Origin: Bacteroidota bacterium
Lineage (GTDB): Bacteria > Bacteroidota > Bacteroidia > Cytophagales > Cyclobacteriaceae
Direction of reading: 5' to 3'
NCBI GenBank assembly: GCA_018267215.1
Contig: JAFDYX010000024.1
Coordinates: forward strand, 229,240-293,239
Length of the DNA stretch: 64,000 nt
The translations under genes were made by a program, and so were the position numbers. The notes beneath the pieces are model-generated. The model saw nothing but the letters and a program-made list of their open reading frames with translations. It was not told where the DNA came from and searched no databases. Below, piece by piece: positions 1 through 8,034 of the stretch. Within the stretch, counting starts at the first letter, position 1. Each line of letters opens with the position of its first letter.

Positions 1-1
1 G

Positions 2-409
2 AGTTGTTATTATGCCGGCAAGTATGAAGAAGCTGCCAAAGTAATCAACCAGATGCTCAACGAAATCAGCCTGAAGAAATACCCGTTTGTGCAGATGGAA
101 GTAAAGGCGTTGCTGGCGCTACAATATTGCATGTTGAAAGATTATGAATTGTTTACCCAACTAACCAACAGCATACAACGGCAAATCCGTACGTTTGGAA
201 AAGATGATTGCGAGAATGTGTTGTTGTTTTTAAAGATATTGCGCACAGCTACCAGCGAGGCTAAACGCGATAAAGCCAAAAAAATCAGTGCAGTTATTCC
301 TAAGTTCAAGCAGATAAAAGTAAACTACTTTGCGCCTACTTCGATGGTTAAAATGGACGATAGCTTTGTTGAAGCATTGGCATCCATTGAAGGTGCGGCT
401 GACGCCTGA
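2..409 (+). CDS. C-terminal part of an unknown helical (TPR-like) protein, cut by the window edge
   Basis: The reading frame is already open at the first bases and ends with TGA at 409, so the true start lies outside the window. The visible ~135 residues are mostly helical and begin with a TPR-like helix pair (SCYYAGKYEEAAKVINQML), followed by Lys/Arg-rich helices. No catalytic motif, membrane segment or signal is seen in this part. I do not recognise the family; a TPR-type scaffold is only an inference from the helical periodicity. It converges on the receiver-domain gene on the opposite strand with a 23-bp gap. Confidence 0.6.
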   Translation, partial: SCYYAGKYEEAAKVINQMLNEISLKKYPFVQMEVKALLALQYCMLKDYELFTQLTNSIQRQIRTFGKDDCENVLLFLKILRTATSEAKRDKAKKISAVIPKFKQIKVNYFAPTSMVKMDDSFVEALASIEGAADA

Positions 410-432
410 CATCTTCTGCCTTCCCTATAAAC

Positions 433-840
433 TTAAACCTCAATTTTTACGATGCTGTCGTGCGACAGGGGCTTGTTCAGGTACAAGCGTACATTTGGAT
501 ATTTCTTCGACCGGTTAAAATCTTGTGGATTGATGGATGAGGTGAGCATCACAATTTTGCATTTTTTGCGGGTGAGAGGGGAGAGGTTTTCAAACTCATC
601 CAAAAACTGAAAACCGTCCATCAGCGGCATATCAATATCCAGAAAAATCACATCGGGTAACACTTTTTCAGCCAAATCCATTTTCTCCATATTCTTCAAA
701 AACTCAATGGCGCTCTTGGCGCCTGTGTGTGTGTAGATATGGTCGGTAACGGCTGCAGCCTCGATCATTTTTTGGTTGATCAGGTTATCGATTTCATTGT
801 CATCAATGAGCATGACAGAGCGGTATTTTTTGGCGGTCAT
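433..840 (-). CDS. Single-domain response regulator (CheY-like receiver)
   Basis: This 135-residue protein is a bare receiver domain with no output domain. The acidic pocket is Asp13-Asp14, the phospho-acceptor is Asp68 in FLDIDMP, the switch Thr/Ser is in MLTSS (Thr100), and the conserved Lys is Lys123 in NKP. It probably receives phosphate from a histidine kinase encoded elsewhere and acts by protein-protein contact. No kinase gene is adjacent: the nearest is 9.5 kb away and is not in an operon with it. Bacteroidota have many such orphan CheY-like proteins with this VMLIDDNEIDNLI start. The partner is unknown. Confidence 0.9.
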   Translation of the reverse strand: MTAKKYRSVMLIDDNEIDNLINQKMIEAAAVTDHIYTHTGAKSAIEFLKNMEKMDLAEKVLPDVIFLDIDMPLMDGFQFLDEFENLSPLTRKKCKIVMLTSSINPQDFNRSKKYPNVRLYLNKPLSHDSIVKIEV

Positions 841-920
841 AGGTGAAAATTCTTGATCTTAAAAATAAACTATTTCCCGGTTTTTAAAAATGCACTTTTA
901 CAATTAATGGTACATAGTTT

Positions 921-2462
921 TTACAAATCGAATTTAATTCCCTGTGCCAGCGGCAGGCTGTCGCTGTAGTTGATGGTGTTGGTTTGCCTGCGCATATACA
1001 CTTTCCAGGCATCGGAGCCCGACTCGCGGCCTCCACCTGTTTCTTTTTCGCCACCAAAGGCACCGCCAATTTCAGCACCCGAGGTGCCGATGTTTACGTT
1101 GGCAATGCCGCAATCAGATCCGGCATGTGAAAGGAATTTTTCCATGTCTTGCAAGCGTGTTGTCATAATAGATGAGGAAAGTCCCTGCTTAACACCGTTT
1201 TGCAAAGCAATGGCTTCCTCTAATGTTTTGTATTTAATCAGATACAGAATAGGGGCAAATGTTTCTGCTTGTACAATTTCGTAGCTGTTATTTACTTCGG
1301 CTATGGCCGGTTTAACATAACAGCCCGATTCGTACCCTTTGCCTTTCAGCACTTTACCAGACACGGCAAATTTGCCGCCTTCCTTTTTTATTTTTTGCAA
1401 AGCTGAGTTATATGCCTTCACGGCAAGCTTATCTATGAGCGGCCCTACATGGTTGTGTTGGTCTAACGGATTGCCGATGCGCAGTTGCGAGTAGGCTTTG
1501 GTCAATCTGTTTTTCACTTCTTCATAAACACGTTCATGTACAATCAACCTTCTGGTAGAAGTGCAACGCTGGCCGGCCGTGCCCACGGCACCAAATACAG
1601 CACCGCGGATAGACATGTCGAGGTTGGCGTGTTCGGAAATGATAATGGCGTTGTTGCCACCTAATTCTAATAATGCACGACCTAAGCGAGCGGCCACCGT
1701 TTGCCCTACGGCTTTGCCCATGCGCACCGACCCCGTTGCCGACAACAGCGGAATGCGCTCATCGGCACACAGCCATTGCCCTACTTTATAATCTCCGTTT
1801 ATTATACACGACACACCTTCGGGCACACCGTTCCGTTCAAAAACTTCAGCCGCAATATTTTGACAGGCAATGCTGCAAAGCGGTGTTTTTTCTGAAGGCT
1901 TCCAGATACACACATCACCACAGACCCAGGCAATCATGGCGTTCCAACTCCAAACCGCCACCGGAAAATTAAAAGCGGTAATGATACCCACGATACCCAG
2001 CGGATGATATTGCTCATACATACGATGGTGCGGTCTTTCCGAGTGCATCGTCAGCCCGTTGAGTTGGCGCGAAAGACCTACGGCCAAGTCGCAGATATCA
2101 ATCATCTCCTGCACTTCGCCCAAGCCTTCCTGATAAGACTTCCCCATTTCGTACGAAACGAGTTTGCCCAAATGTTCTTTATGGTGGCGCAAGGATTCGC
2201 CTATTTGCCTGACTACTTCTCCGCGCTTCGGGGCGGGCACTATGCGCCATTGCTTAAAGGCATCGCTGGCTTGCTTCACTACTTTTTCAAATGATTTTTC
2301 ATCGGTGGCCTGAATGCGACCAATCAATTTGCCATCAGCCGGAGAATACGAGTCAATGAAATGACCGGATGTTTTGATCCATTTTTTGCCGATGGAAGTG
2401 CCCGGATTAGATTTTTTTATTCCGAGCGATTGAAGGGCTTCACTGATGCCAAAGCTTTTCAT
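921..2462 (-). CDS. Aldehyde dehydrogenase, ALDH7 (antiquitin / aminoadipate-semialdehyde) type
   Basis: The product (513 residues from the ATG at 2462) is a full-length NAD(P)-dependent aldehyde dehydrogenase. It shows the Rossmann-fold substrate/cofactor region (GIITAFNFPVAVWSWNAM, WKPSEKTPL), the general-base motif LLELGGNNAII and the nucleophile in GTAGQRCTSTRR. The spacing and the C-terminal EIGGAFGGEKETGGGRESGSD stretch fit the ALDH7 family, whose members oxidise alpha-aminoadipic semialdehyde / piperideine-6-carboxylate in lysine breakdown. The frame is open 18 codons further upstream, but family length and the KSFGISEALQSLGI start favour 2462. A TAnnTTTG promoter element lies about 50 bp upstream. 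No lysine-degradation neighbours are present, so the substrate is inferred. Confidence 0.85.
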   Translation of the reverse strand: MKSFGISEALQSLGIKKSNPGTSIGKKWIKTSGHFIDSYSPADGKLIGRIQATDEKSFEKVVKQASDAFKQWRIVPAPKRGEVVRQIGESLRHHKEHLGKLVSYEMGKSYQEGLGEVQEMIDICDLAVGLSRQLNGLTMHSERPHHRMYEQYHPLGIVGIITAFNFPVAVWSWNAMIAWVCGDVCIWKPSEKTPLCSIACQNIAAEVFERNGVPEGVSCIINGDYKVGQWLCADERIPLLSATGSVRMGKAVGQTVAARLGRALLELGGNNAIIISEHANLDMSIRGAVFGAVGTAGQRCTSTRRLIVHERVYEEVKNRLTKAYSQLRIGNPLDQHNHVGPLIDKLAVKAYNSALQKIKKEGGKFAVSGKVLKGKGYESGCYVKPAIAEVNNSYEIVQAETFAPILYLIKYKTLEEAIALQNGVKQGLSSSIMTTRLQDMEKFLSHAGSDCGIANVNIGTSGAEIGGAFGGEKETGGGRESGSDAWKVYMRRQTNTINYSDSLPLAQGIKFDL

Positions 2463-2513
2463 AGATGAATTATTTTGTTGTTCAGAAATAAGTGAAATCA
2501 AAATTTGGAAATA

Positions 2514-2521
2514 CAAACTTA
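2514..2521 (-). promoter_or_regulatory. Candidate -7 promoter element for the ALDH7 gene
   Basis: On the minus strand this reads TAAGTTTG, a match to the Bacteroidota -7 consensus TAnnTTTG. It would place transcription start about 45 nt before the chosen ATG at 2462. No clear -33 TTTG sits at 19-20 bp, so the call is tentative. Confidence 0.35.
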
Positions 2522-2547
2522 GATGAAAAATTGTAAAGTAGTAAGAA

Positions 2548-3495
2548 TCAAATTTGGTTCATGGCGGCTTTGTAAAATTTTATCATTTCCTCTATATCTC
2601 TTTTGTGCACTTTCTCGTGTGGCGAGTGCGCGCCATACTCCGGTGCGCCCACAAAACACCAGTCGAATGGTAAATGCCCGCGTTGCAACTCTCCACCATC
2701 GCTGGAGCCCGATCCCTCTACTTCTAATTGATAAGCAATTTTATTTTTCTGAGCGATGGTAATAATTTTTTCAATAAAAACCCTGCGCGGCACATTTTTG
2801 TCGCGCAGCGAAATAACGACACCCTTGCCATGTTCTACGCCATCGGATACCCACGTGATGTCGGATATCAAGGCCTGCCGTACTTTCCATTTTTTATAAA
2901 TGAAATCCGCCAGGTAAGGTACCGAGCCTCCTCCGTGCTCTTCCCAGCAACTAAAAACGATTACACCGTCTTGCAAAGTTTCCGCTACTTTCAGCGCATT
3001 GAAAATACCCAGCCGGTTGTCGAGGTAAGGCGATTGGATAAAGTCTTTGTTTTCCAGAAAATTGCTTTTGTAGGTAAGCGTAGTGCCCCGGTCTATCGGG
3101 CGACCGAATTTGTAAAAAGCATGGTTTTCTTTGTCGTATTCTAATTCGCACTCAATGTGCCCGAGCGAATCTTTGCCCACTAATTTTGTTCCGACATCGG
3201 CATCGGGGCTGCCGATGGAAAGCAATTGGTTAAAGTAGCGCACGGTAAACCCGGTAGAATCCATGTGCGCGAAGATGGCTGCGCGCGGCTTGCCGAATTT
3301 TAAAATCAGGCAATCTTGAAATTCTTCGCCTTCAACAACTTCAGGTTTTACAGCCCAGTTCTTTTTTTCTTTTTTGATGTAGGCCAGCAAAAAATCTTTC
3401 ATCGGTTTTTCATGACCGGAGGGCGCATGGATTTCACATAATTTTTTAAGCAGCTCAAATCCATTTTTATTTTTTGAAGACACTTTCACAGGCAC
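2548..3495 (-). CDS. M42/M20-like metallopeptidase (aminopeptidase-type, dinuclear zinc)
   Basis: The 315-residue product carries the ligand set of a co-catalytic metallopeptidase in the expected order: HMD (FAHMDSTGF), Asp in SPYLDNRLGIF, the catalytic Glu pair in CWEEHGGGS, Asp in ISDITWVSDGVEHGKG, and a late His in GAHSPHEKVHKRDIEEM. The N-terminal LKKLCEIHAPSGHEKPMKDF is typical for the M20/M42 clan. It has no signal peptide, so it is probably a cytoplasmic peptide or amino-acyl hydrolase. It is shorter than many M42 enzymes (about 350) but all metal ligands appear present. It lies 85 bp upstream of the ALDH7 gene on the same strand, with no clear functional link. Confidence 0.8.
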   Translation of the reverse strand: MPVKVSSKNKNGFELLKKLCEIHAPSGHEKPMKDFLLAYIKKEKKNWAVKPEVVEGEEFQDCLILKFGKPRAAIFAHMDSTGFTVRYFNQLLSIGSPDADVGTKLVGKDSLGHIECELEYDKENHAFYKFGRPIDRGTTLTYKSNFLENKDFIQSPYLDNRLGIFNALKVAETLQDGVIVFSCWEEHGGGSVPYLADFIYKKWKVRQALISDITWVSDGVEHGKGVVISLRDKNVPRRVFIEKIITIAQKNKIAYQLEVEGSGSSDGGELQRGHLPFDWCFVGAPEYGAHSPHEKVHKRDIEEMIKFYKAAMNQI

Positions 3496-3547
3496 TTAAC
3501 TTATCGTAAATTTTCACGAAAATAGTTTTACTTTTTGGTATTTGCGC

Positions 3548-3997
3548 ATGAAAGAAGAAATCCTCAAAGCTATTCCGGTTTTTTTTTCCAGCGCGTTGAA
3601 ATTTATTTTGGGCCCGATAGGCGGGTATGCGCTGCGGCTTCATTTCGTGACTACGTTTATAGCCACCGTTGGCGGCATGATGACGAGCGTATCGGCATTT
3701 ACCTTTTTTGGCGACTGGCTTCGCCACAGGTGGTTCAAAAAATATTTTGAAAAAGACCAGCCCGAAAAGAAGCGATGGTACAGCAATTTTTTAAAAGCGT
3801 ATGGCTTAACGGGTATAGCGGTGCTTACTCCGCTTATCCTTACGCCCATTGGTGGAACAGTATTAGCGCTCGGTTTGGGAAAACCCAAAAACAAAATTTT
3901 GGTTTTTATGCTGATCAGCGCGGTGCTGTGGGCGCTGTTGTTTACGTCCGCTATCTATGCGCTGGGTAAACTGGATGTACCCGATGTGTTGAAGTGA
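3548..3997 (+). CDS. Small multi-pass membrane protein (small multidrug-export-like)
   Basis: The 149-residue product starts at the ATG at 3548 (a TTG two codons earlier is possible). It has hydrophobic stretches around residues 14-30, 36-52, 83-103 and 108-134, separated by a charged loop (RHRWFKKYFEKDQPEKKRW). The LTPIGGTVLALGLGKPKNKI stretch resembles small multidrug-export / DedA-like membrane proteins, but no decisive motif is visible. It stands alone and converges on the serine dehydratase gene. Location in the inner membrane is clear; transport function is a guess. Confidence 0.65.
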   Translation: MKEEILKAIPVFFSSALKFILGPIGGYALRLHFVTTFIATVGGMMTSVSAFTFFGDWLRHRWFKKYFEKDQPEKKRWYSNFLKAYGLTGIAVLTPLILTPIGGTVLALGLGKPKNKILVFMLISAVLWALLFTSAIYALGKLDVPDVLK

Positions 3998-4037
3998 TCA
4001 GAAAACAAAAAAATCTTTTTCAATTAAGCGATTGGTT

Positions 4038-4937
4038 TCATCCTTCATCCGGCAGCACTTCAATATCTCTGATCAATACCCGCTTGGCAATAGACTGCCC
4101 GGTTTTGGTAGCAGCCAACCCGCCAAGCGCAGTTTCTTTGTATCGTGTTTCCATGCTGGAGCCAATTTCGCCCATAGCTTCCACTACTTCATCTACAGGG
4201 ATGACACTACTTACATCGGCTAAAGCTATTTGTGCCGAACTGTTGGCTATGGCGGCAGCGCTGGCATTGCGCACTACACATGGAATTTCTACCAGCCCAG
4301 CCACGGGATCACACACTAAGCCCAACATACACTGAATGGTGATGGCCACGGAATTGAAAACCTGATCAATATTTCCGCCCAGACAATAGACAATGGAGCC
4401 TGCACCCATAGCAGCCGCAGTGCCCGTTTCGGCCTGGCAGCCACCCACCGCCCCGGCTATGGATGCCTTTTGTTCGATGATGATGGCGATGCCGGCAGCG
4501 ACCATCATGGCTTCAATAATTTTTTTGTCGTCTATGTGATGAATCTCTTGCAAGGTGTAAAGTACACCCGGCATGATGCCGCTGGCTCCGGCTGTGGGCG
4601 CTGCCACTACACGGCCCATGCACGAGTTTACCTCTTTGGCAGCCAGTGCGCGCGAAATTAATTTTTGAAATTCAGGAGATAAAACTGTAACCGGATGCCG
4701 GAATACTTTTTTAGCGCCATTGTTCACCATGCCCGAGCGCGAGGTCATGTCTTCTTCCAGGCCTGTGCGCACGGCTTCTTTCATCACCGTCCAGGCGCGC
4801 ATCAGCCCTTCATTTACTTCGCTGATGTTTCTGCCTTTCTGTTCGCGCTCATACTCCAGCACGGTGTCGGCAAGCGTACATTTTTTTTCGAGACTGTATT
4901 TTTTCCAACCCTCAAACGAATCAAATAAATAAGCCAT
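4038..4937 (-). CDS. sdaAA: L-serine dehydratase, iron-sulfur type, alpha subunit
   Basis: The product (299 residues) corresponds to the catalytic alpha chain of the [4Fe-4S] L-serine deaminase that converts L-serine to pyruvate and ammonia. Cysteines likely to bind the cluster lie in NSCMGRVVAAPTAGASG, GGCQAETGTAAAMGAG and VCDPVAGLVEIPC, all family landmarks. The start at 4937 (MAYLFDSFEGW) is preferred over an ATG eight codons upstream because it matches family length. The beta subunit (sdaAB) is not next to it, so either the partner is elsewhere or this chain works alone. It has no obvious operon partner here. Confidence 0.9.
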   Translation of the reverse strand: MAYLFDSFEGWKKYSLEKKCTLADTVLEYEREQKGRNISEVNEGLMRAWTVMKEAVRTGLEEDMTSRSGMVNNGAKKVFRHPVTVLSPEFQKLISRALAAKEVNSCMGRVVAAPTAGASGIMPGVLYTLQEIHHIDDKKIIEAMMVAAGIAIIIEQKASIAGAVGGCQAETGTAAAMGAGSIVYCLGGNIDQVFNSVAITIQCMLGLVCDPVAGLVEIPCVVRNASAAAIANSSAQIALADVSSVIPVDEVVEAMGEIGSSMETRYKETALGGLAATKTGQSIAKRVLIRDIEVLPDEG

Positions 4938-5074
4938 GGCTGATTTTTTTCTGTTATGCAAGGTAGCGAGTTATTTTACAAAGCTGTAAAAACCTTTTAG
5001 CAGAAGTTTGTCAAAGCTTACCCTTAAGCCTTGAGAGTAGAGTAGAAAGATGATTAGTTTTTTTATTTTTGCAT

Positions 5075-5416
5075 ATGAAATTTTGGCTCCAACGCATCAT
5101 TTTACCTGCATTTCTTCTCAGCACGTTGCTGTTTGCGCAGTTGGGCGTCAATTTTTTTCATCATAACCACGACATCCACCAACTGAAGTCGGCAACTGCT
5201 GTTCCGCTAAAAAGCGGAGAAGCCGGTGTGCAAACCCACGATGGCGAGCATTGCCGGGTTTGTGCGGTAGATGGCTTCCATCACTCGTTTGTTGCTGTCG
5301 CAGAAATTTTCTTTACCCCCAATTTACAGGCCACTCCATTTGCCTATTTTCACTATTCCTATTTTTTTGCTTGCCTTTCTTTCTCGCAAGGTCGGGCTCC
5401 TCCGCGCTGCTGTTAA
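5075..5416 (+). CDS. Small His/Cys-rich exported protein upstream of a TonB receptor
   Basis: The product (113 residues from the ATG at 5075) begins with a signal-like hydrophobic segment (LPAFLLSTLLFAQLG). It then has clustered histidines and cysteines: FFHHNHDIHQ, DGEHCRVCAVDGFHHS, and a terminal PPRCC. Such a His/Cys pattern suggests metal binding. The next gene, 94 bp downstream on the same strand, is a TonB-dependent outer-membrane receptor, so the pair may serve metal or metal-chelate uptake. Both the family (possibly DUF2946-like) and the metal are inference. Confidence 0.65.
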   Translation: MKFWLQRIILPAFLLSTLLFAQLGVNFFHHNHDIHQLKSATAVPLKSGEAGVQTHDGEHCRVCAVDGFHHSFVAVAEIFFTPNLQATPFAYFHYSYFFACLSFSQGRAPPRCC

Positions 5417-5438
5417 TCCAATAAGTATCGGCTGATAC

Positions 5439-5467
5439 GACCGGCTCTTACCGACCGGTTATTTTTT
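5439..5467 (+). terminator. Weak hairpin with T-run between the small protein and the TonB receptor
   Basis: GACCGG (5439-5444) can pair with CCGGTT (5455-5460) across a 10-nt loop and is followed by ATTTTTT. It could be a partial terminator or attenuator between the two genes. The stem is short, so confidence is low. Confidence 0.35.
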
Positions 5468-5510
5468 CATTCTCTTTTATCTAATCAGGTTGTTAGGTTA
5501 ATCTAAAAAC

Positions 5511-7940
5511 ATGAAAATATTTTTCACTCTTTTACTTTGTGCCGCAGGCAGCTGTTGTGCAGCTCAGCAAATTATCACAGGTACGGTCAAAGATCAAAAT
5601 TCCGGTCATGTGCTGTTCGGCTGCACTGTTCAGGCAGCGAAATCAGCACAAGGAACAATCACCGATTCGTTTGGCAGGTTCAGGCTGATAGCAGACGGAA
5701 GCCAACCAATAATTTTTTCTTTCGTGGGTTATGAAACAGATACGGTACGCATCGTGCCCAATAAATTTGATTATGAAGTGTTGCTGATTCCGCATCAAAA
5801 AGAATTGAATGAAGTGGTGATCACTGCGATGACCCACGCTTCGCTGATAAAAGAGAACCCCATGGCGCTCAACACCATTCAAGCTAAGATGATAGAGCGC
5901 TCGAATGAAAATAATGTGATGGATGCCATTGCTAAAAACACACCGGGCATTGCCATGCTTAAAACAGGGCCGAATATTTCAAAACCATTTATTCGAGGTC
6001 TTGGCTTCAACCGTGTGCTGACATTGTATGATGGTGTTCGGCAGGAAGGGCAGCAGTGGGGTGGCGAACACGGTCTGGAGATTGACAATTACAATATTGA
6101 AAAAGCCGAAGTGGTGAAAGGGCCGGCCAGCTTAGTGTTTGGCTCTGATGCACTGGCTGGCGTAGTTAGCTTGCAGCCGTTTGTGCCGAAAGAAACAGAT
6201 GGATATGTAAAGGGACGCTGGCTTTCGGAATACCAAAGCAACAACGGACTGATTGGTAAAGGCTTCCGGCTATCGCAAGGAAATACACATTGGCTGTGGG
6301 CTTTGCGCGGCTCGTTGCGTATCGCAAAAAATTATAAAAATGCTACGGATGGGCGGGTTTACAACACAGGGTTTCAGGAAAAAAATCTGTCTGCGCTGGT
6401 GGGCTATCGAAGTGCCGCGGGCACCACTCATTTCAATCTTTCGCTGTACGATAACCTGCAGGGAATTCCGGATGGAACGAGAGACTCGCTGACAAGAAAA
6501 TTTACTAAACAGATTGACGAAGGTAATTTGGATGATGTAAAAAACCGCCCCATTGTTTCAGATGCCGAATTAAATTCCTATTCGCTCAGCCCGCTGCACC
6601 AGCGCATTCAGCATTATCGGATTTACGTCAACAACCATTATCAAATTGGTAAAGGAGATATCAATGCGTTGGTTGCTTTCACCCAAAATATCCGCAGAGA
6701 GTACAACCATCCTTCTGCCCCCGCGCAGGCCGGAACTTTTCTGCAGTTGAATACACTCAGCTATTCTATCCGTTACAACACGCCCGAACGTACAGGCATA
6801 GATTATTCATTTGGTGTGAATGGCATGTTTCAAAACAATAAAATAAAAGATGCTACTAATTTCCCCGTTCCTAATTATAGTTTAACCGATGGAGGCGCAT
6901 ACCTATTGAGTCATTGGAAAAAAAATTCATGGAACGTAGTGGGCGGTGTCCGGATGGATTGGAGGGATATTACGACAGACAACCTCTACACCCGCACCGA
7001 TGCCAATGGCTTTGATAGGCCCGTCATGCCACCCGATACCGTGCATGCCTCACTTCAATTTCCAGCCAGGCATTTATCTTTTTATGGTGTTTCTTTTAGC
7101 TTAGGTACTACACATCAATTTAATGGACACCTCAGTGCCAAGTTTAATTTTTCGCGCGGGTATCGCGCTCCGAGTATTTCAGAAATTGCTTCGAATGGAT
7201 TGGATGCCGGAGCTCATATTATTTATTTGGGCAACCCGCACTTCGAGCCGGAGTATAGCTGGCAACAAGACGTAGGGCTATTTGCTGATTTTACAAATGC
7301 TTCTGCATCGCTTAGCTTATTCAATAAAAATATTCAAAACTATATCTACCTCAACCAACTGGTAAACGGACGTGGCCTGCCGCTTACCGATGCGCAGGGC
7401 AACCGCACTTTTCAGTACCAGCAATCTAATGCGCAGTTGTATGGGTTGGAGGTTACCTTTAGCTGGATGCCGGGCAGCTTGTCTGGTTTTTCGTTCAACA
7501 ACCAACTGGCGCTTTGCTATGGTTTTAATCGAAATCCTTTTTTCGAAAACAAAAAGCAACAGGGAGAGTACCTGCCGTTTATCCCCCCGGCACGGTGGGT
7601 CAGTTCGATAAACCAAGAAATCAAGATTAAATCATCGTGGGTATCTGCACTCAGCACATTTGTAGAAGCCGACTGGCATGCAACCCAAAATCGTTTCCTG
7701 GCACTGTATGATACCGAAACGCGCACGCCCGGGTACACATTGACAGACGTAGGATTGCGCGCCACATTTTTTCAGCGATGGCAAGTGCAGGCGCAGGTAA
7801 ACAATTTATTTGACGAAGTGTACCAGTCTAATTTAAGCAGGCTTAAATATTTTGAGTATTACACGGCAACACCCAATGGCCACACCGGTATTTATGGTAT
7901 GGGCAGAAATTTTTGTTTTAAGCTGATCGTCAATTTTTAA
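5511..7940 (+). CDS. TonB-dependent outer-membrane receptor with N-terminal carboxypeptidase-regulatory-like domain
   Basis: The 809-residue product has a signal peptide ending near CCAAQQ, then a CarboxypepD_reg-like domain (IITGTVKDQNSGHVLFGCTV to about residue 95), a plug domain (ELNEVVITAM, KTGPNISKPFIRGLGFNRVL, VVKGPASLVFGSDALAGVVS), and a 22-strand-type beta barrel ending in an aromatic residue (FKLIVNF). It would import a scarce ligand across the outer membrane using TonB energy. No SusD partner follows, so it is not a typical glycan (SusCD) transporter. The preceding His/Cys-rich exported protein makes a metal or metal-complex substrate plausible. The gene after it (M28 peptidase) may be transcribed separately. 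Confidence 0.92.
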   Translation: MKIFFTLLLCAAGSCCAAQQIITGTVKDQNSGHVLFGCTVQAAKSAQGTITDSFGRFRLIADGSQPIIFSFVGYETDTVRIVPNKFDYEVLLIPHQKELNEVVITAMTHASLIKENPMALNTIQAKMIERSNENNVMDAIAKNTPGIAMLKTGPNISKPFIRGLGFNRVLTLYDGVRQEGQQWGGEHGLEIDNYNIEKAEVVKGPASLVFGSDALAGVVSLQPFVPKETDGYVKGRWLSEYQSNNGLIGKGFRLSQGNTHWLWALRGSLRIAKNYKNATDGRVYNTGFQEKNLSALVGYRSAAGTTHFNLSLYDNLQGIPDGTRDSLTRKFTKQIDEGNLDDVKNRPIVSDAELNSYSLSPLHQRIQHYRIYVNNHYQIGKGDINALVAFTQNIRREYNHPSAPAQAGTFLQLNTLSYSIRYNTPERTGIDYSFGVNGMFQNNKIKDATNFPVPNYSLTDGGAYLLSHWKKNSWNVVGGVRMDWRDITTDNLYTRTDANGFDRPVMPPDTVHASLQFPARHLSFYGVSFSLGTTHQFNGHLSAKFNFSRGYRAPSISEIASNGLDAGAHIIYLGNPHFEPEYSWQQDVGLFADFTNASASLSLFNKNIQNYIYLNQLVNGRGLPLTDAQGNRTFQYQQSNAQLYGLEVTFSWMPGSLSGFSFNNQLALCYGFNRNPFFENKKQQGEYLPFIPPARWVSSINQEIKIKSSWVSALSTFVEADWHATQNRFLALYDTETRTPGYTLTDVGLRATFFQRWQVQAQVNNLFDEVYQSNLSRLKYFEYYTATPNGHTGIYGMGRNFCFKLIVNF

Positions 7941-8034
7941 GTCTGTTTTCAACCAGAAAAAATTGACCGCCCATCCTGTATTAATTATGGTTACACATTT
8001 TTCGAAGTTATATTGCTTTCCAAAATATATTCAG

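Noticed and set aside
5064-5071. TATTTTTG as a promoter for the small His-rich gene
   Set aside because: It matches TAnnTTTG but lies only 4 bp before the ATG, so the transcript would start inside the gene.
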